Shown here: positions 53,335 through 62,096 of the stretch, one piece after another
Layout: each line of letters opens with the position of its first letter
Position numbering within the stretch: position 1 is the stretch's first letter
Made by a program: the position numbers and the translations under genes
Assembly (NCBI GenBank): GCA_046351595.1
Contig: JAXLYE010000008.1
Location: 496,001-560,000, forward strand
Length of the DNA stretch: 64,000 bases
Source of the DNA: JAXLYE01 sp046351595
GTDB taxonomy: Bacteria > Myxococcota_A > Polyangia > Palsa-1104 > JAEUJZ01
Direction: 5' to 3'
Notes under the pieces: generated by a model
What the model was told of the DNA's origin: nothing
Databases searched by the model: none
Seen by the model: the letters and a program-made list of their open reading frames with translations, nothing else

Positions 53335-53410
53335 CCCGGGGGAAGCGACCCTTGGGTCCGGGAGGAGCATCTCCTCAACCCGGGGGGAGCGCCCTGGGCG
53401 GACGGGGTGG

Positions 53411-56134
53411 TTACGGCTTGGCGTGCGGCTCGGGTTTCGCGGGGGCGGCCGGGGGCGCGGCGGCGGTCGGGGGTCGGGCGGCGCGCTCCTCGGCGCGGCG
53501 GAGCTTCTCGACGAGCGGCACGGTCAGGATCTCGGCGTGCACGGCGGCCGGCGGCCGCGACTCCAGGTGCACGTCCCAGAGCTTGAGCTGGCCGGTCAGG
53601 GTGCCGGTGACCAGCAGGTTGCCGTCGGGGCTAAAGGCCACGGCGGTGAAGGTTTCGAGCTTGCCGCTGTCGTCGAGCGTCGCGATCTGCGCGGCGCTGC
53701 GCCCGTCCCACAGCCGGATCTCGTCGCCGGCGGTGACCAGGCGGCGGCCGTCGGGGCTCCAGGCCACGGTCAGGTAGTCCTTGGCACCGTGCTTGGCGAG
53801 CGCGCCGATGAGCCGCTGCTCCCCCGACGCCCCGGCCGCGCTCGCGGCGCCCGAGGAGCCCGCGGCGGGCAGCTCCCACAGCCAGGCGCGCTCGCCGCTG
53901 TCGATGCTGAGCAGGCGGTCGCCGGTGGGGCTGGGGTGCAGGGCGCGGACCTCGCCGTAGTGGCCGGGCAGCGAGGCCAGCAGGGCGCCGGTACGGGGCG
54001 CGAAGAGGCGCACCGTGCCGTCGACGCAGCCGCTGAGCAGGCGGCCCGCGGCGTCGAAGACCAGGGCGCGCACCGCGCCGACGTGGCCCTTGGCGGCGGC
54101 CAGGCGCGCGCCGGCCTTGGTGTCCCAGATCAGGACGTCGCCGTCGGCGCTGGCGGTGGCCAGCAGCGCGCCGTCGGGGCTGAAGGCGCCGAGCAGCGGC
54201 TCGACGGCGTGACCGGCGAGGTCGGCCTCGCGCACGGGCGCGGCGGCCGCAGCCCCGGCGCCGGCCGGCGGCCCCGGGCTGTAGAGGTGGACATGGCCGT
54301 CGGGCATCGCGGTCGCGATCCGCCCGCCGTCGGCGCTCACCGCGAGCACGCGGCCGAAGTCGAGCGTATTGCCGAGCACCGCCTGCTGCGCTCCCGTCGC
54401 GGCGTCCCAGATGCGCACGTCGGCGGGGAAGCGACCGGAGCCGCCGCTGCCGCCCGAATCGACGGTGATCACGCGGTCGCCGCCAGCGCCAGCGCCAGAC
54501 CCGGCGCCAGACCCGGCGCCGAGGAAGCGCCCGAGCTCGACGGCGCGGCGGTGTCCCTCGAGCGAGTGCGCGAGCTCGGCGCCGTTCACCGTCCAGATGC
54601 GCGCGCTGCCGTTGCGGCTCGTCGAGAGCAGGCGCTGCCCGTCGCTGGAGAAGACGACCGAGGCGATCTCGCTGGGGTGCCCGTCGAGCGGCTGCGGGGA
54701 GCCGCCGAGCCGGCTGCGGTAGATGCGGGCGCTGCCGTCGGCGCTGCCGGTCAGGACGAGGCTGCCGTCAGGGCTCATGGCGACGGCGAGGACGCGGTCG
54801 CGGTGGCCGCGCAGGACCAGGAGGGGCTGGCCGCTGCGTCCGTCCCAGAGCCGCGTCGTGCCGTCGGTGAGCCCGGTGGCGATGCGGCGGCCGTTGGGCG
54901 AGAAGGCGCACGCGAGCACGTCGCGCGCGCTCGGCAAGAGCTGCGCCCGCATGTTGCCGAGGATGCGGTCCCACAGCTCCAGCGCCTCGCCCTCGCTGCT
55001 GACGACCATGCGGCCGCCGTCCTGGGTCAGCGCCAGGATCTGGCTGTAGCGCGGGTGGCCAACGGGCAGGAACATCGGCTGGCCGGTCTTGCCGTCCCAC
55101 AGCCGCGCCGAGCCGTCGGCGCTGATGGTCATGATGGCCTTGCCGCTGGCGAGCGTGAAGCTGGCCGAGTAGACGGTGCCGGTGTGGCCCTCCAGCGTCG
55201 CCACGAGCTGGCCGGTGGCCGCGTCCCAGAGCTTGGCGGTGGTGTCGGCGCTGGTGGTGACCACGCGCTGCCCGTCGGGGCTGAAGACCGCGTCCTTGAT
55301 GTGGTCGGTGTGGCCGCGCAGCGCCGTCACCAGCTTGCCGCTGCGGGCGTCCCACAGCAGCACCAGCTGCGGCGACACCGTGACCACACGCTCACCGCCC
55401 TGCGCCGCCGCGGCGGTGAGGATCGGCGCCTCGTGCCCGCCGAGCGCGGCCAGGCGCTGCCCGGTCTGGCCGTCCCACAGCGTCGCCGCGCGCGCGCCCT
55501 GCGCCAGCGTGACGATGCGCGCGCCGTCGGGCGTGAAGGCGGCGTGCCACAGCGGCGGGGTGGCGCCCGCGGCTCCGGCGGCCGTCTCCGCGAGCTGTGC
55601 GATTAGGGCGCTGCCAGCGACGCGGAACAGCCGCGCCTGACCGTCCCGGGTCAGCGTCAGCACCCGCTGCCCGTCGGAGCTGAACCAGGCGCCGGCCAGC
55701 GCCGCGGTGTGACCGGCGAGGCGCCCCTGCTCGCTGCCGGTGGCCGTGCTCCACAGCCGCGCCGTGCGATCGGCCGAGGCGGTCAGCGCCAGCTTGCCGT
55801 CGGGGCTGAAGCGCACCGCCGTGACCTCGCCGTCGTGCTGCAGCGTGTGCAGGTGCAGCGAGGCGCGGGCGCTGAGCAGCGGCAGCAGCGTGCGCACCGT
55901 CGGGTCGTCCGCGCCCTGCTGGTACGCCTCGTCGAGGGCCAGCAGCGCCGCGCCGAGATCGCCGCGCCCGACGTGCTGCCGCGCGGTCTCGACCTGGCCG
56001 CGCAAGAGGCGCGCCCGCTGCAGCTGCGCCTGGAACGCCGCCTGCTCGCGCTGCAGCTTGACCACCAGGTAGCCGCCGCCCCCCAGCGCCCCGGCGACGC
56101 CCAGGGCCAGCGCCAACCGACTCACGAAGCCCAT
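53411..56134 (-). CDS. Membrane-anchored WD40-repeat protein
   Basis: 907 residues. One N-terminal hydrophobic helix (about 5-24) anchors it, then a helical stretch (about 25-100), then about 13-15 WD40 repeats with the 'H...V..V.FSPDG..L.TAS.D.TARLW' pattern, making two propellers. It has no kinase domain, although similar repeats in myxobacteria are often fused to one. The C-terminal tail is Pro/Ala-rich. GGAGGCGG precedes the ATG. Likely an inner-membrane scaffold for protein complexes. A convergent deoB gene lies downstream. Confidence 0.88.
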   Translation of the reverse strand: MGFVSRLALALGVAGALGGGGYLVVKLQREQAAFQAQLQRARLLRGQVETARQHVGRGDLGAALLALDEAYQQGADDPTVRTLLPLLSARASLHLHTLQHDGEVTAVRFSPDGKLALTASADRTARLWSTATGSEQGRLAGHTAALAGAWFSSDGQRVLTLTRDGQARLFRVAGSALIAQLAETAAGAAGATPPLWHAAFTPDGARIVTLAQGARAATLWDGQTGQRLAALGGHEAPILTAAAAQGGERVVTVSPQLVLLWDARSGKLVTALRGHTDHIKDAVFSPDGQRVVTTSADTTAKLWDAATGQLVATLEGHTGTVYSASFTLASGKAIMTISADGSARLWDGKTGQPMFLPVGHPRYSQILALTQDGGRMVVSSEGEALELWDRILGNMRAQLLPSARDVLACAFSPNGRRIATGLTDGTTRLWDGRSGQPLLVLRGHRDRVLAVAMSPDGSLVLTGSADGSARIYRSRLGGSPQPLDGHPSEIASVVFSSDGQRLLSTSRNGSARIWTVNGAELAHSLEGHRRAVELGRFLGAGSGAGSGAGAGGDRVITVDSGGSGGSGRFPADVRIWDAATGAQQAVLGNTLDFGRVLAVSADGGRIATAMPDGHVHLYSPGPPAGAGAAAAAPVREADLAGHAVEPLLGAFSPDGALLATASADGDVLIWDTKAGARLAAAKGHVGAVRALVFDAAGRLLSGCVDGTVRLFAPRTGALLASLPGHYGEVRALHPSPTGDRLLSIDSGERAWLWELPAAGSSGAASAAGASGEQRLIGALAKHGAKDYLTVAWSPDGRRLVTAGDEIRLWDGRSAAQIATLDDSGKLETFTAVAFSPDGNLLVTGTLTGQLKLWDVHLESRPPAAVHAEILTVPLVEKLRRAEERAARPPTAAAPPAAPAKPEPHAKP

Positions 56135-56264
56135 GCCCGCCGCCTCCGCTGCCTTGCCGTGCCGTGCTGCACCATCTACACACTGTACTCTGCGAGGGAG
56201 CGATCTGGTTTATAACGGCCCCAGGCCTTCTTAAGCCGCTGTCGCTGCCGAGGAGATCTTTCCA

Positions 56265-57389
56265 ATGCGTACAAGCTCCAAGCCCGCTCTAGCCGCCGCC
56301 GGGACGCTGATGCTCGCCCTTGTGAGCGGCTGTCCGTCCGAGAACGTCACCCAGAAGTCGGCCACGTCCGAGGCGCCCGCCGCCCCGACCGCGCCGGCTG
56401 CCCCCGCAGCGCCGCCGCCGTCCGAGGTCGACCCCGCCCGCCTGGTCGCCTTCGGCAAGCCGCTGCCCAAGGAGTTCGAGTCCAAGGACAACCCGATCAC
56501 CGACGAGAAGGTGGCCCTCGGGCGGATGCTCTACTACGACACCCGGCTGTCGGTGAACCAGGACATCAGCTGCAACACCTGCCACGACCTGGCCAACTAC
56601 GGCGTCGACGGCAAGCCGGTGTCGACGGGGCACAAGAAGCAGCTCGGCTCGCGCAACGCCCAGACCGTGTACAACGCCGCCGGCCACTTCGTGCAGTTCT
56701 GGGACGGCCGCGCCGCCCACGTCGAGGAGCAGGCCGCCGGACCCATGATCAACCCGGTCGAGATGGCCTACCCCGACCACAAGAAGATCGAGGCGGTGCT
56801 GCTCAGCATCCCGCAGTACGTCGACCTGTTCAAGAAGGCCTTCCCCGAGGACAAGGCGCCGGTGAACATCAAGAACATGACCTACGCCATCGGCGCCTTC
56901 GAGCGGCGGCTGGTCACGCCGTCGCGCTTCGACAAGATGCTGGCCGGCGACATGAAGGCGCTGACCGACGAGGAGCGCATCGGCTTCAACAAGTTCCTCG
57001 ACAGCGGCTGCATCGCCTGCCACATGGGCAACCAGCTCGGCGGCACCATGTATCAGAAGCTCGGCCTCATCAAGCCGTGGCCGAATGAGAAGGATCCGGG
57101 CCGCTTCCAGACGACCAAGAACGAGAGCGACCGCATGTTCTTCAAGGTCCCGGGCCTGCGCAACGTCGCCAAGACCGCGCCCTACTTCCACGACGGCAGC
57201 GTCGCCACCCTCGAGGAGGCGATCAAGCTGATGGGCACCCACCAGGCCGGGCGTGACCTCTCGGACGCGGACATCAAGTCCATCGCGAAGTTCCTTGGCA
57301 GCCTGACCGGCGACCTCCCGACGGAGTTCATCAAGAAGCCGGAGCTGCCGCCCTCGACGAAGAAGACGCCCAAGCCGAGCCCGGCCTAG
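56265..57389 (+). CDS. Diheme cytochrome c peroxidase-family lipoprotein
   Basis: 374 residues. LVSGC (Cys about 23) is the lipobox, then an Ala/Pro-rich tether. Two heme motifs follow: CNTCH (about 103-107) and CIACH (about 249-253), with FWDGRA, GRMLYYDTRLSV, RSVN-like 'NPVEMAYP', FFKVPGLRNVAKTAPYFHDGSVATLEEA. This is the CcpA/MauG fold, using hydrogen peroxide as oxidant or modifying a partner. The last block with PYFHDG contains a conserved His/Met ligand area. GAGGAG lies upstream of the ATG. The electron donor could be the diheme cytochrome at 33.8-34.5 kb; that is a guess. Confidence 0.93.
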   Translation: MRTSSKPALAAAGTLMLALVSGCPSENVTQKSATSEAPAAPTAPAAPAAPPPSEVDPARLVAFGKPLPKEFESKDNPITDEKVALGRMLYYDTRLSVNQDISCNTCHDLANYGVDGKPVSTGHKKQLGSRNAQTVYNAAGHFVQFWDGRAAHVEEQAAGPMINPVEMAYPDHKKIEAVLLSIPQYVDLFKKAFPEDKAPVNIKNMTYAIGAFERRLVTPSRFDKMLAGDMKALTDEERIGFNKFLDSGCIACHMGNQLGGTMYQKLGLIKPWPNEKDPGRFQTTKNESDRMFFKVPGLRNVAKTAPYFHDGSVATLEEAIKLMGTHQAGRDLSDADIKSIAKFLGSLTGDLPTEFIKKPELPPSTKKTPKPSPA

Positions 57390-57406
57390 GCAATCCCGCG
57401 ACCCCT

Positions 57407-57464
57407 GCCCGCTCGGTCCCTGCCCGCTCCGTCCCTGCCCGCTCCGTCCCTGCCCGCTCCGTCC
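57407..57464. repeat. Four copies of a 15-bp repeat
   Basis: TGCCCGCTCCGTCCC and close variants, in the short region between the peroxidase and PPOX genes. It is non-coding on both strands as far as I can see. Confidence 0.85.
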
Positions 57465-57513
57465 TCTCGCCTCAGCCTCGGGTCCGCCCCTCGGGTCCGC
57501 CCTGCGGGGCGCC

Positions 57514-57918
57514 TCAGGTGCCGGCCTGGCCGTCGGCGGTCAGCTCGATCTCGATGAGGACGGGGTCCTTGATCCGCCCGAACAGCTTGGCGAAGAACGT
57601 GAAGCCGCGGCGCTGCAGGCCGTACTTGGCGTCGAGCGCCGCGTCCGCGCGCGCCGCCTCGCTGCCCTCGAGGAGCCGCGCCTTGCCCTCGTACCACGGG
57701 CCGAGGATCTGGGCGCCGCTGGCGTTGCAGGCGGCCACGCGCACGCGCGGGTTGCTGCGGATGCGCTTGACCTTGTACGTGCTGCCGTCGGTCCCGAACA
57801 CCAGCTTGCCTCCGAGCGAGGCCGCCCACACCGGCGTCTTCACGCCGCTGCCGTCCTTGCGGAAGGTCTCTACGTTTACGTACTTTGCGCTATCAAGGGG
57901 AGTCGCCATCGGACCCAT
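57514..57918 (-). CDS. PPOX-class flavin/F420-binding oxidoreductase
   Basis: 134 residues, a single split-barrel PNPOx-like domain: SAKYVNVETFRKDGSGVKTPVWAAS, GGKLVFGTDGSTYKVKRIRSNPRVRVAACNASG and ILGPWYEGKARLLE. This subgroup often binds F420 or FMN and reduces small organic substrates. The start at 57918 gives MGPMATPLDS; an ATG at 57909 is an alternative. Two copies of the TetR-type palindrome (57968-57984, 57987-58003) lie 50-85 bases upstream, and on the minus strand TAGAAT (57984-57989) sits between them as a likely -10. It is therefore probably co-regulated with the TetR/P450 locus. Confidence 0.85.
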   Translation of the reverse strand: MGPMATPLDSAKYVNVETFRKDGSGVKTPVWAASLGGKLVFGTDGSTYKVKRIRSNPRVRVAACNASGAQILGPWYEGKARLLEGSEAARADAALDAKYGLQRRGFTFFAKLFGRIKDPVLIEIELTADGQAGT

Positions 57919-57967
57919 CTTACCACCAAGGCAAGAGAGGGTCGCTTCCCGACGTAGAGCCGCCGGT

Positions 57968-57984
57968 TTAGGACGTTGTTCTAA
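57968..57984. promoter_or_regulatory. TetR-type operator, site 3
   Basis: TTAGGACGTTGTTCTAA, matching site 2 (8157) at 16 of 17 positions, upstream of the PPOX gene. Two bases separate it from site 4. Confidence 0.65.
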
Positions 57985-57989
57985 TTCTA
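57984..57989 (-). promoter_or_regulatory. Possible -10 element of the PPOX promoter
   Basis: TAGAAT on the minus strand, formed at the junction of the two operators, so a bound repressor would hide it. A matching -35 is not obvious. Confidence 0.35.
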
Positions 57990-58003
57990 GGACATTGTCC
58001 TAG
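57987..58003. promoter_or_regulatory. TetR-type operator, site 4
   Basis: CTAGGACATTGTCCTAG, a perfect palindrome around its central T and the most symmetric of the four sites. It overlaps the stop codon of the upstream aldo/keto reductase. Confidence 0.68.
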
Positions 58004-58839
58004 ATGACGCCGCGGTAGTACGCGAGCTGGCGTGCCCGCCGCCGCACCCGCAAAAGGAGCTGCTCCGCCTCGGCGGCCGGCAGCGGCGGCGCCGTCGCGC
58101 TGAGCGCGTTGTCCTCGACCTCGGACGGCGTCGAGCAGCCGAGGATCGCGGTGTCGATGTCCTGCAAGAGCGCGTAGCGGATCAGCTCGTGCGCCGTGAA
58201 CCCGGCCTCGAGCAGCGTGCGCTGCCCCAGGACCTTCATGCCGATGACCCCGAGCTTGCGCCGCCGCGCCTCGGGCACGACCTCGGTCAAGAAGCCGCCG
58301 ATCACGCCCTCGACGACGTTCACCGGCAGGAGCACCGTCTCGACCGGCAGCTCGCGCACCGCCTTGAGCAGGATCGCGGGATCGTGGTGGCCGGTGACGC
58401 CGATGTGGCGCACGCGGCCCGCCTGCCTGGCCTCGAGGAAGGCCTCGAGCGCGCCGCCGCGCCGCGTGATCTCGGCGAGGTCGCTCTCGTCGCGCAGGTC
58501 GTGGAGCTGCCACAGGTCCAGGTAGCTCGTGTGCATGCGTGCGAGCGTGCTCGCGAGATCACGCCGCGCGCCGGCGGCATCGCGCGAGGCGGACTTGCTG
58601 GTGATGAAGACGCGGGCGCGCGCCTCGGGGTGGGCCTGCCAGTAGCGGCCGTAGTACGCCTCGGAGCCGGCGTAGGCGTGCGCGGAGTCGAAGTAGGTCA
58701 CGCCGCGCGCCACCGCCGCGGCGATCACGGACTCGGCGGCGACGTCCCGGCCGAAGGTGCGCAGCACGCCCTCGCCGCCCAGGCCGAAGCAGGTGACCGT
58801 GCGCGCGGTGGCGCCGAGCGTGCGGGTCGGCAGCGTCAT
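58000..58839 (-). CDS. Aldo/keto reductase, small form
   Basis: 279 residues forming a TIM barrel with the catalytic tetrad: D51 and Y56 in FDSAHAYAG, K82 in FITSKS, H113 in LWQLHDL. NAD(P)H-dependent reduction of carbonyls is the family activity; the substrate is unknown. It belongs to the branch that handles one-domain oxidoreductases of the YajO/AKR type. AGGAG precedes the ATG. The PPOX gene follows on the same strand after 81 bases, with the operator pair between them, so they could be co-transcribed from one promoter and separately controlled from another. Confidence 0.88.
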   Translation of the reverse strand: MTLPTRTLGATARTVTCFGLGGEGVLRTFGRDVAAESVIAAAVARGVTYFDSAHAYAGSEAYYGRYWQAHPEARARVFITSKSASRDAAGARRDLASTLARMHTSYLDLWQLHDLRDESDLAEITRRGGALEAFLEARQAGRVRHIGVTGHHDPAILLKAVRELPVETVLLPVNVVEGVIGGFLTEVVPEARRRKLGVIGMKVLGQRTLLEAGFTAHELIRYALLQDIDTAILGCSTPSEVEDNALSATAPPLPAAEAEQLLLRVRRRARQLAYYRGVI

Positions 58840-58866
58840 GGCGAGCTCCTGTCGGCCGGCGCCCCG

Positions 58867-60417
58867 CTACTGCGCGTCCTTGTGCCCGAAGTCGACGAGC
58901 TCGGCGTGGATGCGATCGAGCTCGGCGACCAGGAACATGCCGCGGATGTTGCCGCGCGGGTGCTTGACCGTGTGATCCGCCCACAGCTGCGCGCCGATGG
59001 CGACCGGCAGCTGGCGCGCCGGGATCTCCTCGCGACCGAGCGCCCCGAGCCGCACCTTCTCGACGGCCTCGGCGCCGGCGCGGTCCCAGTGATAGGGCAG
59101 GACGCTGAGCAGCCGGCGCAGCGGGCTGTTCTCCCACAGCGCGGGCGCGATGGTGCGCTTGAACGCGCGCGTGTCCTTGTCCTGCAGCAGCGTGTACGCG
59201 TAGCCGCCCGGGTGCGGCGCGTTCTCGGACAAGAGGCGCGTGCTCTTACTGTAGTAGATCACGTGGCGCTCGGGGATGACGTCGCCCTGGTGCACGGCGC
59301 CGACCTCGAAGACCCAGTCGTCACCGTCCCAGCCTACGACCTCGACGTGCAAGAGGAACGGGCGCGTCCACTCGCCGATCGTGTCCTTGTGCGAGACCTT
59401 GTAGCGCCACCAGTCGCCCGCCTCGAGCGGCGGCGGGAACGACGCCTTCTCTTCCGGCGTGATCTGCCAGTGCAGATCGAGCGACTTGAGCTTGCGCTGC
59501 ACCGCGTCCGACGCCTTGATCGCCTTGCCGTCGCGGATCGCGTAGACGATCGGGCGCAGCGTCGGGTGGAAGTTGGTCTGGCTGCCGCCCGGATCCTGCT
59601 CCTCGGCGGCGTTCTGCACCGTCAGCGGCTGCGGGCGCCACATCAGATCCGGGTGATCCTGCGTCGAGGCGCCGGTCCAGTAGCCGCTGGTCGGGTTCAC
59701 CTGGTCGCCGCCGATGCGGTAGCTGTAGACCTTGGGCTTGCCGTCGGTGGGCCAGTTCTTGGTGCCGACGAAGTCCGGCCACACGCCGTCGTCGGCGAAC
59801 CAGACCTTCATGGTCACGTCCCAGGTCGACGCCTGGCCGCTGACCGCCTTGTAGTCGCACTCGTAGCGGTAGGCCGGGTAGTTCCAGACCTCGCGCACCG
59901 GCTTCTTGGTCTGCGGGTCGATGGGATCGAGCTTGGTGTCGAAGATGAGGCCGCGCCGATCGGCGCCGATGGACTGCAGGATGGTCGAGTGGAACAGGTG
60001 CGCCTCGCGGTCGCCCAGGCCGCGGATGATGTCCACCGGATCGCCGTTGTGCACGACGGTGAGCAGGCCCTTTATGTCGCCGACCGCGAACGACAGGCCC
60101 TGCGCGCTGGTCGCGGCCTTGGGCTCGGGCTCGAGCACCGACGCCGCGGCCCAGCCGTTGCAGTGCCCCCACCAGAACGCCTTGTGCCCGGTCGCTTCCT
60201 CGGTGCGGCGATCGGCGAAGTACCGCCACGACTCGAAGTCGCGCGAGCGCGGGTTGGGCAGGCCGACGGCAACGCAGTACTCATCGTACTTATCGAGCGG
60301 GCCGCCCTCGTCGTAGAGGTTGCGGTAGTCGTCGCGCTCGCGGCTGGTGAACATCGGCCACCAGTAACCGGACCAGGCCGGCCGCTCCGCTTCGCCACGG
60401 TTCGTGTAGTCGCTCAT
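58867..60417 (-). CDS. Transglutaminase-elicitor-like protein
   Basis: 516 residues, no signal peptide. The N-terminal part has WSGYWWPMF, EGGPLDKYDEY and WWGHCNGWAAAS (Cys about 86), resembling the catalytic-Cys region of transglutaminase-elicitor domains known from oomycetes and some bacteria. Further blocks include WNYPAYRYECDYKAVSG and GNIRGMFLVAELD. A fold with Cys/His/Asp chemistry is likely, but I cannot assign all three residues. GGGGAGG lies just upstream of the ATG. It follows the hotdog gene on the same strand after about 190 bases with a 15-bp repeat between. Cytoplasmic by prediction, which is odd for this type. Confidence 0.55.
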   Translation of the reverse strand: MSDYTNRGEAERPAWSGYWWPMFTSRERDDYRNLYDEGGPLDKYDEYCVAVGLPNPRSRDFESWRYFADRRTEEATGHKAFWWGHCNGWAAASVLEPEPKAATSAQGLSFAVGDIKGLLTVVHNGDPVDIIRGLGDREAHLFHSTILQSIGADRRGLIFDTKLDPIDPQTKKPVREVWNYPAYRYECDYKAVSGQASTWDVTMKVWFADDGVWPDFVGTKNWPTDGKPKVYSYRIGGDQVNPTSGYWTGASTQDHPDLMWRPQPLTVQNAAEEQDPGGSQTNFHPTLRPIVYAIRDGKAIKASDAVQRKLKSLDLHWQITPEEKASFPPPLEAGDWWRYKVSHKDTIGEWTRPFLLHVEVVGWDGDDWVFEVGAVHQGDVIPERHVIYYSKSTRLLSENAPHPGGYAYTLLQDKDTRAFKRTIAPALWENSPLRRLLSVLPYHWDRAGAEAVEKVRLGALGREEIPARQLPVAIGAQLWADHTVKHPRGNIRGMFLVAELDRIHAELVDFGHKDAQ

Positions 60418-60530
60418 CGGGCCTCCCCTTTCAGTTGCGGGAAAACGGACGTAACCACGATGCCATGAATGTCTGAATGTATGACGGCGGAGGTGAAGCG
60501 GGCAATCGCGACGCGCGCCGCCAACCCGGG

Positions 60531-60590
60531 CGCCTCGCGACCGGGCGCCTCGCGACCGGGCGCCTCGCGACCGGGGCTTCGCGACCGGGG
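60531..60590. repeat. 15-bp tandem repeat
   Basis: Three exact copies of CGCCTCGCGACCGGG (60531-60575) and one degenerate copy to 60590. It lies between the thioesterase and the transglutaminase-like gene. Confidence 0.88.
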
Positions 60591-60611
60591 CGCCAGCGGG
60601 ATCGTGCCGGG

Positions 60612-61040
60612 TCAGCGGCGCAGCCGTCGCGCGGCGCCCTTCTCGAGGCGCTGCGCCTCGACGACGGCGCGGACGTGGATGCCGCGGAAGATCTCGCCGG
60701 CGTCGTCGTGCGCGACGACCTCGAAGCGGTGGAACTTGCCCTCGGGGCCGAGGTAGCGCGCGGTCATGCGCAGGCTGGCGCCGAGCGGCGAGGCGGCGTT
60801 GTGCTCGATGCGCGAGACCACGCCGGCGGACAGCTCGCCGGGCAGCAGCATCGGCGCCATGGCGCGCGCCGCCGCGTTCTCCATGATCGAGATGAGCCGG
60901 GCGGTGCCGAGCACGCGCGGGAACAGGTTGTGCTCAGGCCCGCCGCCGGTGCCGCTCGCCGCCACCGCGGGCGCGAGGTCCTCCTCGGTGACGACGTGCT
61001 CGACGGTGAGCTCGGGGATGATCGTGCCGGGTCGCAGCAT
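60612..61040 (-). CDS. Hotdog-fold thioesterase (FlK-like)
   Basis: 142 residues. VLGTARLISIMENAAARAMAPMLLPGELSAG with VVSRIEHNAASPLGASL resembles the FlK fluoroacetyl-CoA thioesterase branch of hotdog proteins: Thr/Glu/His residues in those strands are the active site. It probably hydrolyses a small acyl-CoA. It begins 15 bases after the stop of the aldo/keto reductase gene, so the two likely share one transcript. No signal peptide. The substrate is unknown. Confidence 0.8.
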   Translation of the reverse strand: MLRPGTIIPELTVEHVVTEEDLAPAVAASGTGGGPEHNLFPRVLGTARLISIMENAAARAMAPMLLPGELSAGVVSRIEHNAASPLGASLRMTARYLGPEGKFHRFEVVAHDDAGEIFRGIHVRAVVEAQRLEKGAARRLRR

Positions 61041-61055
61041 GGGATCGCCCTGCCC

Positions 61056-62096
61056 TCACCACGGCTCGCGCAGGCCGATGAAGTCGTAGGGATAGCCCCA
61101 GCGCGGCCGCGACGCCTTCTCGAGCCGCTCGAGCTGCGCCGGCGACAGCTTGACCGCGAGCGCGGCCAGGTTGTCGGCGAGCTGCTGCTCATTGCGGGCG
61201 CCGATGATGATCGAGCTGCACTCGGGCTGCGCCAATAGATACGCCAGCGCCACCGACGCCGGCGTCGCCCCGACCTCGGCCGCGACCGCGCGCACCTCGT
61301 CGAGCACGTTCCAGGCGTAGTCGTTGTTCATGTTGGCGAACGAGTCCTTCCAAGCCGCCAGGCGCGAGCCCTCGGGCGCCGGCTCGTCGCGGCGGTACTT
61401 GCCCGAGAGGAAGCCGCGGGCGAGCGGGCTCCACACCAGCACGCCGATGCCGAAGGCGCGCGCCGCCGGGATGAGCTCGCGCTCGGCGTCGCGCACGATC
61501 AGGCTCCACTGGATCTGCATCGAGTCGTAGCGCACGGTGCCGCGCTTGTCCGCGGACCACAGCGACTCGACCAGGCGGTAGCCGACGTAGTTCGAGCAGC
61601 CGACGTAGCGCACCTTGCCGTCGCGCACAAGGTCGTCGAGCGCGCGCAGCGTCTCGTCGATCGGCACGCTGCGGTCCTGCATGTGCACCTGGTACAGGTC
61701 GATGTAGTCGGTGCGCAGGCGGCGCAGCGAGTCCTCGCACGCCTTCAGGATGTGCTTGCGCGACAGGCCCATGTCGTGCGGCCCGAAGGGCTGCGTGCCG
61801 AATCCGACGGGGAAGCGGCACTTGGTCATCAGGACGACCTTGTCGCGGCGCCCGGCCAGCCACTGCCCCAGAAGCTCCTCGGAGCGGCCCTCGCTGTAGA
61901 CGTTGGCGGTGTCGATGCTGTCGATGCCGGCGTCGAGCGCGGCGTCGAGCACGCGGCGCGCCTCGTCGTCCGGCGAGGTCACGCCCTTCATGAAGGTCTG
62001 CGACTCGCCGAAGGTCATGGCGCCGAGGGTCAGGGCCGACACCTTCAGGCCGCAGCGGCCGAGCGCGCGGTGCGGAACGGCTTGTTGGGTGCTCAT
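61056..62096 (-). CDS. Aldo/keto reductase, long form
   Basis: 346 residues. The tetrad is D62 and Y67 (IDTANVYSEG), K92 (VLMTKC), H138 (LYQVHMQDRS). The N-terminal RALGRCGLKVSALTLGAMTFG and the end IIIGARNEQQLADNLAAL are typical of the YajO/AKR11-like subfamily. NADPH-dependent reduction of a small carbonyl compound is expected. GGAGGAG lies upstream of the ATG. The hotdog thioesterase follows on the same strand after 15 bases. Confidence 0.92.
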   Translation of the reverse strand: MSTQQAVPHRALGRCGLKVSALTLGAMTFGESQTFMKGVTSPDDEARRVLDAALDAGIDSIDTANVYSEGRSEELLGQWLAGRRDKVVLMTKCRFPVGFGTQPFGPHDMGLSRKHILKACEDSLRRLRTDYIDLYQVHMQDRSVPIDETLRALDDLVRDGKVRYVGCSNYVGYRLVESLWSADKRGTVRYDSMQIQWSLIVRDAERELIPAARAFGIGVLVWSPLARGFLSGKYRRDEPAPEGSRLAAWKDSFANMNNDYAWNVLDEVRAVAAEVGATPASVALAYLLAQPECSSIIIGARNEQQLADNLAALAVKLSPAQLERLEKASRPRWGYPYDFIGLREPW

